NCBI GenBank assembly: GCA_021784495.1
Contig: JAJXSQ010000019.1
Span: 1 to 13,725 of the forward strand
Direction: 5' to 3'
Source: Myxococcales bacterium
GTDB lineage: Bacteria; Myxococcota; Myxococcia; Myxococcales; Anaeromyxobacteraceae
DNA: 13,725 bases
The position numbers were made by a program, and so were the translations under genes. Under the pieces are notes generated by a model that was given only the letters and a program-made list of their open reading frames with translations, was not told the DNA's origin and did not search any database. Positions 6,898 to 13,705 of the stretch are shown here, one piece after another (positions within the stretch are counted from its first letter, which is position 1; the number at the start of each line of letters is the position of its first letter).

Positions 6898-7929
6898 ATG
6901 AGCCGCCCCCCCGACCCCGCGGTGCTGATCGTCGGCGCCGGCGTGGCCGGCCTCTCCTGCGCCCGGGCGCTCGCCGACGCCGGGCGGCCCGCCGTGGTCG
7001 TCGAGCGGGCCCGGGGGGTCGGAGGGCGGTGCGCCACCCGCCGCCTCGGGGAGCAGCCGGTCGACTTCGGGGTGGCCTTCCTCCACGGCCGCGACCCGGC
7101 CTTCCTCGCCGCGCTGGCGGAGGTCCCGGCGACCGCCCTCCCCGGCTGGCCCCTCGCCGCCCGCGGCGCCGGCCGCCCCTGCCAGCCCGAGGCCTTCACC
7201 CCGGGGGAGCTCAGGCTCGCCTTCGCGGAGGGGGTGAGCGCCCTCCCGAAGCACCTCGCCCGCGGGCTCGAGGTGCGGCTCCGGGCCCGCGCCACCGCCC
7301 TCGCGCCGGAGGAGGGCGCCCTCCGCGTCGCGCTCGACGGCGCCGGGGAGGCGCGCGCGCCCACCGTCGTCCTGGCCACGGCGCCGGAGCAGGCCGCCGC
7401 GCTGCTCGCCACCGTCCCCGGGGAGCTCCCGGCCGTGGCCAGCGCCCGGGCGCTCCTCGACCTCTCCCGGAGCCGCGCCTGCCTCGCCCTCCTCGCCCGC
7501 TACCCGGCCGCCACGCCGCCGCCGCCCTGGCACGTCTGCTTCCCGGAGGGCTCGCGGGTGCTCCAGGTCGCGATCCACGACTCGGCGAAGCGCCCGGGCG
7601 CGCCGGCGCTCGTCCTGGTGCTCCAGGGCCACACCGCCTGGTCGCGGGCGCACCTCGAGGACCCGGGCTGGCCGGCGGCGCTCCTCGAGGAGGCCGGGCG
7701 CTGGCTCGGCCCCTGGGCCGCGCGCCCCGAGCACCAGGAGGCCCACCGCTGGCTCCACGCGCGGAGCGACCGCTCCGCCGAGCTGTCCGGGCCGGTCCTC
7801 CTCGCGCTCCCCGGCGGCGCGCGGCTCGGCCTGTGCGGCGATCGCTTCGCCCCCGGGGGCGGCGTGGAGGCGGCCTGGCGCTCCGGCCGGGCGCTCGCCG
7901 CCCGGATCCTGGAGGAGGAGCGACGATGA
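6898..7929 (+). CDS. renalase-like FAD-dependent oxidoreductase
   Basis: A 343-residue soluble flavoprotein. The N-terminus has the dinucleotide-binding fold VLIVGAGVAGLSCARAL (G13-x-G15-x-x-G18), with E36 at the end of the second strand to hold the FAD ribose. GVGGRCATRR at 40-49 is the GG-R-x-x-T-R motif of renalase and related amine-oxidase-fold enzymes. HRWLHAR (283-289) and the C-terminal LGLCGDRFAPGGGVEAAWRSGRALA (split across 310-334) also fit bacterial renalase-like proteins, where they close the FAD site. The usual FDHGAQYF text after the GGR motif is changed to VDFGVAFLHGRDPAF, so the active site may differ. Renalases oxidise isomeric dihydro-NAD(P)H, but many homologues are uncharacterised, so no substrate is assigned. 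Its stop codon overlaps the start of the GTP cyclohydrolase II gene (ATGA), so the pair is translationally coupled. The ATG lacks a usable Shine-Dalgarno. Confidence 0.85.
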   Translation: MSRPPDPAVLIVGAGVAGLSCARALADAGRPAVVVERARGVGGRCATRRLGEQPVDFGVAFLHGRDPAFLAALAEVPATALPGWPLAARGAGRPCQPEAFTPGELRLAFAEGVSALPKHLARGLEVRLRARATALAPEEGALRVALDGAGEARAPTVVLATAPEQAAALLATVPGELPAVASARALLDLSRSRACLALLARYPAATPPPPWHVCFPEGSRVLQVAIHDSAKRPGAPALVLVLQGHTAWSRAHLEDPGWPAALLEEAGRWLGPWAARPEHQEAHRWLHARSDRSAELSGPVLLALPGGARLGLCGDRFAPGGGVEAAWRSGRALAARILEEERR

Positions 7930-8681
7930 CCGCGACCCCCGACGACCCGCTCCGCCGGCTCATCGAGCGCGACCAGGACCACGAGTGCGAGGGCTTCGGC
8001 GCCGCCCGGGTGTGCGTGCGGGTGGTCGCCGTGGCCGAGCTGCCGACCCGCTTCGGGCGCTTCCGCCTGGTCGGCTTCTGGAACAACCGCGACGCCAAGG
8101 AGCACGTCGCCCTGGTCCACGGGGAGGTGGTCGGCGCCGCCGAGGTCCCGGTCCGGCTCCACTCCGAGTGCCTGACCGGCGACGTCATGGGCTCGCTCCG
8201 CTGCGACTGCCGCGACCAGCTCACCGCCGGGCTCGAGGCGATCCAGCGCCAGCCGCGGGGGATCCTGCTCTACCTGCGCCAGGAGGGGCGGGGCATCGGC
8301 CTCATCAACAAGATCCGGGCCTACGCCCTCCAGGAGCGGGGGCTCGACACCGTCGAGGCCAACCTGGCGCTCGGCTTCCGCGACGACGAGCGCGACTACG
8401 CGGTCGCCGCCCACATGCTCCACAGCCTCGAGGTGCGCTCCGTCCGGCTGATCACCAACAACCCGGAGAAGATCCGGCAGCTCACCCAGCACCGGATCGA
8501 GGTCGCCGGCCGGATCCCGCACGTCATCCCGCCCAACGAGTTCAACCGCTTCTACCTCGAGACCAAGGCGCGCCGCAGCGGCCACCTCATCGACCTCGAC
8601 CGCGCGCCCCGCCTCGCCGAGCAGAGCGATCCGGTCGTCCTGGAGGAGCCGCCGGCCCCCCGGGGGGCCGAGGAGCCCTGA
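7926..8681 (+). CDS. ribA: GTP cyclohydrolase II (riboflavin biosynthesis)
   Basis: A 251-residue enzyme that opens GTP to 2,5-diamino-6-ribosylamino-4(3H)-pyrimidinone 5'-phosphate, formate and pyrophosphate, the first step of riboflavin/FAD synthesis. Zinc ligands are C82, C93 and C95 in HSECLTGDVMGSLRCDC (79-95). LRQEGRGIGLINKIRAYALQ (117-136), DTVEANLALGF (141-151) and the catalytic pair D154/R156 in DDERDY are all present, as is LITNNPEKI (175-183). It is longer than the roughly 200-residue E. coli RibA: about 30 residues precede the core, and a tail from about 225 ends in a Pro/Glu-rich stretch. No RibB domain (3,4-dihydroxy-2-butanone-4-phosphate synthase) is fused. The ATG at 7926 has a strong GGAGGAG 5 nt upstream inside the preceding gene and overlaps its TGA. 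No other rib genes are nearby, so this may be a second, stand-alone copy; that is inference. Confidence 0.95.
   Translation: MTATPDDPLRRLIERDQDHECEGFGAARVCVRVVAVAELPTRFGRFRLVGFWNNRDAKEHVALVHGEVVGAAEVPVRLHSECLTGDVMGSLRCDCRDQLTAGLEAIQRQPRGILLYLRQEGRGIGLINKIRAYALQERGLDTVEANLALGFRDDERDYAVAAHMLHSLEVRSVRLITNNPEKIRQLTQHRIEVAGRIPHVIPPNEFNRFYLETKARRSGHLIDLDRAPRLAEQSDPVVLEEPPAPRGAEEP
8653..8670. repeat. 18-bp perfect palindrome in the 3' end of ribA
   Basis: CGGCCCCCC followed directly by GGGGGGCCG forms an uninterrupted palindrome within the Pro/Arg/Gly codons of the RibA tail, 11 bp before the stop. With no loop and no T tract it is a poor intrinsic terminator, but it lies at the meeting point of two convergent genes. 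The 32 bp between ribA and the dipeptidase gene (8682-8713) contain no other clear signal. Confidence 0.4.
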
Positions 8682-8713
8682 GCCCCGCGCCGCGGCGGCC
8701 CCTGCGCCCCGCG

Positions 8714-10162
8714 CTACGCCGCCTCGAGGACCGCGCCGAGGAGCCTCGCGAAGGCCGCGACCGACGCGACCCCCACCCGCTCGTCCGGGGTGTGGGCGTC
8801 GAGCACCGTCGGCCCGAGCGAGACCATCTCCAGCCCCGGGTGCTTCTCGCCGATCAGGCCGCACTCCAGCCCGGCGTGGATCGCCTTCACGACCATCGGA
8901 CGCCCGAAGGTCGCGCGGTGGACGCCGTCGACCAGCCCCACCAGCGAGGCCCCCGGCTCCGGCTTCCAGCCGGGGTAGCCGGCGTCGTGGCGCGGCTCGA
9001 AGCCGGCGAGGCGGGCGACGGCGGCGACGCGCGCGGCCAGCGCCGCCCTCGACGGCTCGACCGAGCTGCGGGTGAGGAAGGTCACCTCGGCGACGCCGCC
9101 CCGCGTGGAGGCGACCCCCATGTTGGTGGAGGTCTGGACCAGGCCGGGGATGTCCGGGCTCATCGCCTCGATCCCGGTCGGCGCCGCCAGGAGGAGCCCG
9201 ACGAGGGCACGGGCGTCCTCCGGGGAGAGGACCGCCTCCGCGGCCGCCGGGTGGAGCCGGATGGCGAGCCCCGGATCGAAGGCGCCGAGCGCGGCCCGCC
9301 CCGCGGCCTCCTCCGCGGCGACCAGGGTGGCGAGCCGGGGCTCGTCGGCCGGCGAGACGAGGAGCACCGCCGACGCCTCGCGCGGGATCGCGTTCCGCTT
9401 GGCGCCGCCCTCGAGCGCCGCGAGCCGGACCGGGAGCCGCGCCAGGACGGCGTCGAGGAGCTGCGCCAGCACCCGGAGCGAGTTGCCGCGCCCGGCGCCG
9501 ATGTCGGTGCCCGAGTGGCCGCCGCGGAGCCCGGTCACCTCGACCCGGAGCGCCCGGGCGCCGGGGGGCGGCGCCGAGAGCGCCAGCCGGCGGGTGGCGA
9601 CGGTGTCGAGGCCGCCGGCGCAGCCGATGGTCAGCTCCCCCTCCTCCTCGCTGTCGAGGTTGAGGAGGTAGCGGGCCCGGAGCCACCCGGGGCGCAGCGC
9701 GCTGGCGCCGGTGAGGCCGGTCTCCTCGTCGACGGTGAAGAGCGCCTCGAGCGGACCGTGGCGCAGCTCGCGGCTCGCCAGGACGGCCATCGCCGCCGCC
9801 ACGCCGATCCCGTCGTCGGCCCCGAGCGTCGTCCCGACGGCGCGGATCGCGTCGCCGTCGCGGACGACGCGGATCGGGTCCCGGTCGAAGTCGTGGACCG
9901 TCCCGCCGTTCTTCTCGCAGACCATGTCGAGGTGGGCCTGGAGCGCGACCCCCGGCCGGTCGGCGCGCCCGGGCGCGGCCGGCTTGCGGACCAGGACGTT
10001 CCCCACCCCGTCCCGCTCCACCTCGCAGCCGAGCGCCCGGGCCTCCTCCGCGACCCAGCGCGCCGCGGCCTCCTCTCGCCCGGACGGCCGGGGGATGCGC
10101 GAAAGGGCCAGGAAGTACCGCCACAGGTCGCGCGGCTCGGGCAGGTCGAAGGGATCGGTCAC
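8714..10162 (-). CDS. pepD: cytosol non-specific dipeptidase (aminoacyl-histidine dipeptidase, PepD/M20 family)
   Basis: A 482-residue zinc dipeptidase, close to the 485 of E. coli PepD; it hydrolyses dipeptides such as Xaa-His (carnosine-type) in the cytoplasm. Metal and catalytic residues follow the M20C pattern: H77 and D79 in QAHLDMVCEK, D116 in TLGADDGIG, E146/E147 in FTVDEETG, D170 in LNLDSEEEG, and H457 in LDAHTPDE near the C-terminus. GLRGGHSGTDIG and AKRNAIPRE mark the inserted dimerisation (lid) domain. The start is GTG at 10162: the protein aligns from DLWRYFLALSRIPRPSG, and GGAG lies 6 nt upstream; the open frame further upstream looks non-coding. That GGAG forms the end of a perfect 13-bp inverted repeat (10169-10200), so initiation or transcription may be controlled there. 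It is convergent with ribA (32 bp gap) and divergent from the glycosyltransferase gene. Confidence 0.95.
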   Translation of the reverse strand: MTDPFDLPEPRDLWRYFLALSRIPRPSGREEAAARWVAEEARALGCEVERDGVGNVLVRKPAAPGRADRPGVALQAHLDMVCEKNGGTVHDFDRDPIRVVRDGDAIRAVGTTLGADDGIGVAAAMAVLASRELRHGPLEALFTVDEETGLTGASALRPGWLRARYLLNLDSEEEGELTIGCAGGLDTVATRRLALSAPPPGARALRVEVTGLRGGHSGTDIGAGRGNSLRVLAQLLDAVLARLPVRLAALEGGAKRNAIPREASAVLLVSPADEPRLATLVAAEEAAGRAALGAFDPGLAIRLHPAAAEAVLSPEDARALVGLLLAAPTGIEAMSPDIPGLVQTSTNMGVASTRGGVAEVTFLTRSSVEPSRAALAARVAAVARLAGFEPRHDAGYPGWKPEPGASLVGLVDGVHRATFGRPMVVKAIHAGLECGLIGEKHPGLEMVSLGPTVLDAHTPDERVGVASVAAFARLLGAVLEAA

Positions 10163-10168
10163 GCGGGG

Positions 10169-10200
10169 CTCCGGACCGCCGGCGCGGCGGCGGTCCGGAG
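10169..10200 (-). promoter_or_regulatory. perfect 13-bp inverted repeat covering the pepD Shine-Dalgarno
   Basis: Arms CTCCGGACCGCCG and CGGCGGTCCGGAG flank a 6-nt loop, ending 6 bp before the GTG start. On the minus-strand RNA the ribosome site GGAG is the last part of the 3' arm and pairs with CUCC of the 5' arm. The outer end also overlaps the -10 candidate at 10199-10204. It could act as an RNA hairpin hiding the ribosome site or as a DNA operator over the transcription start. Confidence 0.5.
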
Positions 10201-10207
10201 GGTAGCA
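10199..10207 (-). promoter_or_regulatory. possible extended -10 of pepD
   Basis: TGCTACCCT on the minus strand combines a TGn element with the TANNNT-type hexamer TACCCT. It resembles the elements upstream of the ABC-F and fumarase genes. The predicted start near 10192 falls inside the 5' arm of the inverted repeat. No -35 can be recognised. Confidence 0.35.
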
Positions 10208-10236
10208 CCGCCCCCGGCCCGCCCGGCGGCGATTCC

Positions 10237-10250
10237 GCGGCGCGCGCCGC
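10237..10250. repeat. 14-bp GC-only palindrome in the pepD-glycosyltransferase spacer
   Basis: GCGGCGCGCGCCGC is a perfect palindrome 12 bp upstream of the TATCGT hexamer before the glycosyltransferase gene. Similar GC palindromes sit just upstream of the other TA-hexamers in this window. Alternating CG composition makes chance likely. Confidence 0.3.
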
Positions 10251-10262
10251 CGCCCGGCGGGA

Positions 10263-10268
10263 TATCGT
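10263..10268 (+). promoter_or_regulatory. -10-like hexamer TATCGT, probable leaderless promoter
   Basis: TATCGT (TANNNT) ends exactly 9 nt before the ATG at 10278, and the intervening GCGCGGCCG contains no Shine-Dalgarno. The nearest TA-containing alternative would be further upstream and has no better match. Predicted transcription start is at or beside the ATG. Confidence 0.45.
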
Positions 10269-10277
10269 GCGCGGCCG

Positions 10278-11408
10278 ATGGCCCCCGCCCGCCTCAGGAT
10301 CGCCTTCGCCCTCGACCTGTTCGAGGGCGTGAAGACCGGCGGCGTCGTCTCGGCGCAGCGGTTCGTCGCCGCGCTCCGCGAGCGCCACGACGTGACCCTC
10401 CTCACCAGCGGCGCCGGGACCGACGATCGGGTCACCCTCCCGCGCTTCACCGTGCCCCCCTTCGGCGGCGTCATGCGCGAGATGGGCTTCGCCTTCGCCT
10501 GGCCCAGCCGGCGCCCCATCGAGGAGGTGCTGCGCCGCTCGGACCTGGTCCACGTCCAGTTCCCCTTCTGGCTCGGGGTGCGCACCACCGCCCTGGCGAA
10601 GCGGCTCGGGACGCCGATCGTCGCCGCCGCCCACGTCCAGCCGGAGAACCTCACCCTGAACATCGGGCTCCGCTCGCCGCGGCTCGTCGACTGGACCTAC
10701 CGGCTCTTCCTCCGGACGGTCTACGAGCAGGCCGACGCGCTCGTCTGCCCCACCGAGTTCGCCCGCGACGAGCTCCTCCGGCGCGGCCTCCGCGCCCCGG
10801 CGACCGTCATCTCGAACGGGATCGCGCCGCGCTTCTCCCCCGCCGCCGTCGAGCGGCCGGCGCGCCACCGGGACCGCTTCCTGGTCCTCGCGGTCGGCCG
10901 GCTGGCGCGCGAGAAGCGGCTCGACGTGGTGATCGAGGGGATCCGCCGCTCGCGCCACGCGGCGCGCGTCCAGCTGGTGCTGACCGGCCGGGGGCCCGAG
11001 GAGCGGCGCGTCCGGCGGCTGGCCGCGACCCTCCCCCTCCCCGCCGAGGTGGTCTTCGTCTCCGACGACGAGCTCCTGCGCCTCCTGCGGAGCGCCGACC
11101 TGCTGGTCCACGCCTCGGAGGCGGAGCTGGAGGGGATGGCGGTGCTCGAGGCGCTCGGCTGCGGGACCCCGGCCCTCGTCGCCGACGCCCCGGCGAGCGC
11201 GGCGCGCCACCTCGCCGTCCTCCCCGAGCTCCGCTTCGCCCCCGGCGATCCGGCCGACCTGGCGCGCCGCCTCGACCGGCTCGTCGAGGAGCCGGACCTG
11301 CTGGCCCGCGCGCGCGCGGCCGCGCTCGCCGCCGCCGCGGACCACCGGCTCGACGCCTCGGTGGCCCGGCTCGAGGCGGTCTACGCGTCGGTCGCGCGCC
11401 GCCGCTGA
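10278..11408 (+). CDS. GT4-family glycosyltransferase (GT-B fold)
   Basis: A 376-residue retaining glycosyltransferase, probably cytosolic or membrane-associated, transferring a sugar from a nucleotide-sugar donor. The N-terminal Rossmann half begins RIAFALDLFEGVKTGGVVSAQRF with the acceptor-side glycine loop. AHVQPEN (118-124) occupies the acceptor-site histidine position. The C-terminal half starts with LAVGRLAREKRLDVVIE (204-220), where R/K residues contact donor phosphate. The EX7E pair is E283 and E291 within EAELEGMAVLEALGCGTPAL. The E-L-E/Q-G-x-x-x-x-E-A form and the H-x-Q-P-E-N text resemble enzymes that glycosylate diacylglycerol or similar lipids, but donor and acceptor cannot be deduced. 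The ATG at 10278 has no Shine-Dalgarno and a -10-like hexamer 9 nt upstream. The last 28 bp overlap the end of the convergent MMPL gene, and no signal peptide or membrane segment is seen. Confidence 0.9.
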   Translation: MAPARLRIAFALDLFEGVKTGGVVSAQRFVAALRERHDVTLLTSGAGTDDRVTLPRFTVPPFGGVMREMGFAFAWPSRRPIEEVLRRSDLVHVQFPFWLGVRTTALAKRLGTPIVAAAHVQPENLTLNIGLRSPRLVDWTYRLFLRTVYEQADALVCPTEFARDELLRRGLRAPATVISNGIAPRFSPAAVERPARHRDRFLVLAVGRLAREKRLDVVIEGIRRSRHAARVQLVLTGRGPEERRVRRLAATLPLPAEVVFVSDDELLRLLRSADLLVHASEAELEGMAVLEALGCGTPALVADAPASAARHLAVLPELRFAPGDPADLARRLDRLVEEPDLLARARAAALAAAADHRLDASVARLEAVYASVARRR

Positions 11409-13690
11409 GGGGCGGGCCGCCCGCCCCGCAGGATCCAGAGCGCGCCGGGGAGCGCGGTGAAGTCGGCGATCATCGCCAGCAGGAAGGCGGCCGAGGTCAC
11501 CACCCCGAACTGGCGCAGCGGCGGGAAGCTCGAGGTCGCGAGCCCCAGGAAGCCGGCGGCGTTGATCAGGGTGGCGAAGACGATCGCCCGCCCCGAGACG
11601 CGCAGGGTGTGGCGCAGCTCCCCCTCGAGCCCGCCCCCGCCCTCCCCCTCGTGCAGGTGGTGGAAGAAGTGGATCTGGTCGTTCTCGGTGGTGCCGAGCA
11701 CGGTGGTGGCGATCAGGATCGTCGCCACGTTGAGCGCGGCGCCGAGGAGGCGCATCCCGAGGAAGGTGACCAGGATGGCGAAGACCGAGGGGATCATCGC
11801 CAGGAGGCGCGCCGACGGGCTCCGGAAGACGAGGAGGAAGGCGGCGAAGATGAGCGTCGCGGTGATGGCGAAGCTCTCCGCCAGGGTCGGGACGAGGCTC
11901 CCGCCCACGCGCGCCTGGAGCATCGCCTCGCCGACCACCCGCATCGAGCAGCCCCGCAGCGCCGGCACGGCGGCGGCCGACCGCCCCCAGGCGTCGCCGA
12001 GCGCGGCGGCGACCCGCCGGTAGCCCGCCTCGTCGCCGCCGTGGAAGACGACGGTGAGCTGGGCGTTCGAGAGCGTGGCGACGTCGAGGAAGCCGCGGAG
12101 CGCCGGCTCCTCGAGGAGGAGCGCCTCCACGTCGCCGGCGGCCGCGGCGAAGGCGGCCGGGTCCCCGGGCAGCGCCTCGCCCTGGCCGGCGAGGTAGCGG
12201 CGCATCCGGAGGAAGGTGGTCGGCCCCACGACCGCGTCCACCCCCGGGATCGCCTCGGCGTCCGTCGCCAGCCGGTCGAGCCCGCGGAGCACCTCCGGGT
12301 CGGTCGCCGCGCCCGGCGGGGTCCGCACCCAGACCCGCGCCACGTCGAGCCCCGAGACGTGGGTCCGGAAGAAGACCATGTCCCGGTGGATGGGGAGGGA
12401 CGGGTCGACGTAGTCGAGCCCGTCCACGCCCACGCGCATCGGCGAGAGGAGCCCCGGCACCCCGGTGAGCGCGACGAGGCCGGCGGCGGCGAGGGCCAGG
12501 GCCCCGACCAGGAGCGCCCAGCGGTGGCGGTGGGTGAACCCGGGGATCGCGTCGGCGACCCGGTCGTAGAGCCGACTCCGGATCGGGACCGAGAGGCTCG
12601 TCGGGGTCCGGAGCACCCGCTGGAGCGCCGGGAAGAGGGTGAAGGCGACGACCCAGGAGAGCAGGAGGCCGACCGCGGTCCAGATCCCCATCTCGCGGAT
12701 GGGGCGGATCGGCGAGACCGCCAGCGCCGCGAACCCGAGCACCGCCGCGCCGCTCGAGGCGGTCACCGGCAGGAACTTGCTGGCGAGCGCCCGGCGCTGG
12801 TGCGCCTCGACCGCCGTCCCCTCCGGCTGGTCGACGAAGCGCGAGTGGAGGTAGACGAGCGACGCCAGGGCGGTGACCATCACGGTGAGCGGGACGAGCG
12901 CCGAGACGACGGTGAAGGAGTAGCCGAGGAGCCGCCCCGCGCCCACCGCCAGCGCCACCGCCGCGCCGAGCGCCAGGAGGATGGCGAGGAGCGAGCGGAC
13001 GGAGCGGTAGAGGAAGAGGGCGATCCCCACGACGAGCAGCCCGAAGATCGGGAAGGTGCGCGCCGCGGCCCGGCCCGACTCCCGCTCGATCCAGGCCTCG
13101 ACGTACGGGGCGCCGACCCGGCGGACCTCCCGGAGGGCGCCGCCCGCCGGCAGCGCGCTCGCCCGGTCGATCGCCGCGAGCGTCGCGTCGCGCGCCGCGC
13201 CGCCGGTCGAGGGGAAGGCGACCGCGAGCCCGAGGAAGTCCGCCCCGACCAGCCCCTGCCTCCGGAAGAGGCGGGCGCCGGTCGCGAAGCGCCGGAGCGC
13301 CGCGGCGCCCGCCGCCCCGGGCGCCGCCGGGTCGAACCCCGGGTGGGCGCGCCGGTAGACGTCGAGCGCCGAGACGACCGACACCCCGGGGACGGCGGCG
13401 ACCGCGCGGGCGACCGCCGCTGTGGCGGCGATCGCCTCCGGGCGGAACGGGTCCTCCGACTGGAGGAGGAGCAGCACGAGCTGCCCCTCGGGGAAGATCC
13501 GCTCGAAGTCCCGGGTCGCCGCGGCGTCGGGGTCGGAGGAGACGACGAGGGAGCCGATCGCCCCCTGCGAGCCGATCCGGGTGGCCAGGAGGGCGGCCGC
13601 CGGCGCGAGGAGCGCGAAGGCGAGCAGGATCGGCCAGCGGAGGGCGACGATCCGGCCGAAGGCCGACTCCAGGCGAGCGCCCCGCTCCAT
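11381..13690 (-). CDS. RND-superfamily (MMPL-type) transporter, 12 membrane segments
   Basis: A 769-residue inner-membrane protein with the duplicated RND layout. TM1 is at about 14-38, followed by a periplasmic loop (about 40-208) and TM2-TM6 within 212-357. TM7 at about 388-410 is followed by a second loop (about 411-600) and TM8-TM12 within 605-754. At about 770 residues it is the short MMPL/HpnN-like form rather than the roughly 1,000-residue AcrB form. Such proteins use proton force to move lipids or hydrophobic molecules towards the outer membrane. The second-half TM10 has LGTTENDQIHFFHHL (E669, D671, H674), matching the acidic-x-x-His motif of the family. In the first half the equivalent reads VTALASLVYLHSRF, keeping the His (H282) but without an Asp or Glu. 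The ATG at 13690 lacks a Shine-Dalgarno and is preceded by TATAGC. No adaptor or outer-membrane partner is adjacent. Substrate is unknown. Confidence 0.9.
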   Translation of the reverse strand: MERGARLESAFGRIVALRWPILLAFALLAPAAALLATRIGSQGAIGSLVVSSDPDAAATRDFERIFPEGQLVLLLLQSEDPFRPEAIAATAAVARAVAAVPGVSVVSALDVYRRAHPGFDPAAPGAAGAAALRRFATGARLFRRQGLVGADFLGLAVAFPSTGGAARDATLAAIDRASALPAGGALREVRRVGAPYVEAWIERESGRAAARTFPIFGLLVVGIALFLYRSVRSLLAILLALGAAVALAVGAGRLLGYSFTVVSALVPLTVMVTALASLVYLHSRFVDQPEGTAVEAHQRRALASKFLPVTASSGAAVLGFAALAVSPIRPIREMGIWTAVGLLLSWVVAFTLFPALQRVLRTPTSLSVPIRSRLYDRVADAIPGFTHRHRWALLVGALALAAAGLVALTGVPGLLSPMRVGVDGLDYVDPSLPIHRDMVFFRTHVSGLDVARVWVRTPPGAATDPEVLRGLDRLATDAEAIPGVDAVVGPTTFLRMRRYLAGQGEALPGDPAAFAAAAGDVEALLLEEPALRGFLDVATLSNAQLTVVFHGGDEAGYRRVAAALGDAWGRSAAAVPALRGCSMRVVGEAMLQARVGGSLVPTLAESFAITATLIFAAFLLVFRSPSARLLAMIPSVFAILVTFLGMRLLGAALNVATILIATTVLGTTENDQIHFFHHLHEGEGGGGLEGELRHTLRVSGRAIVFATLINAAGFLGLATSSFPPLRQFGVVTSAAFLLAMIADFTALPGALWILRGGRPAPQRRRATDA

Positions 13691-13699
13691 CGCTCGAGG

Positions 13700-13705
13700 G
13701 CTATA
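13700..13705 (-). promoter_or_regulatory. -10-like hexamer TATAGC, probable leaderless promoter
   Basis: On the minus strand TATAGC ends exactly 9 nt before the MMPL ATG; the intervening CCCTCGAGC-type spacer holds no ribosome site. It departs from TANNNT only in the last base. Upstream, GCCGGC arms with a 4-nt loop lie at 13710-13725. The window ends before any -35 could be seen. Confidence 0.4.

Noticed and set aside
8686..8712. Bidirectional terminator between ribA and pepD
   Set aside because: The spacer is GC-rich with a small CGCCGCGGCG palindrome but has no T or A tract and no convincing stem, so no terminator is called.
10163..10663. Upstream extension of the PepD reading frame
   Set aside because: It reads through the inverted repeat and the opposite-strand glycosyltransferase gene with no similarity to PepD; from GTG 10162 the length matches E. 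coli PepD.
7500..11345. A 1281-codon stop-free frame on the minus strand spanning the region opposite the renalase-like, ribA and glycosyltransferase genes and out of frame with pepD
   Set aside because: Its product is low-complexity Arg/Gly/Ala/Pro text with no family resemblance, and four well-supported genes occupy the same DNA. Long spurious frames are expected at this GC content.
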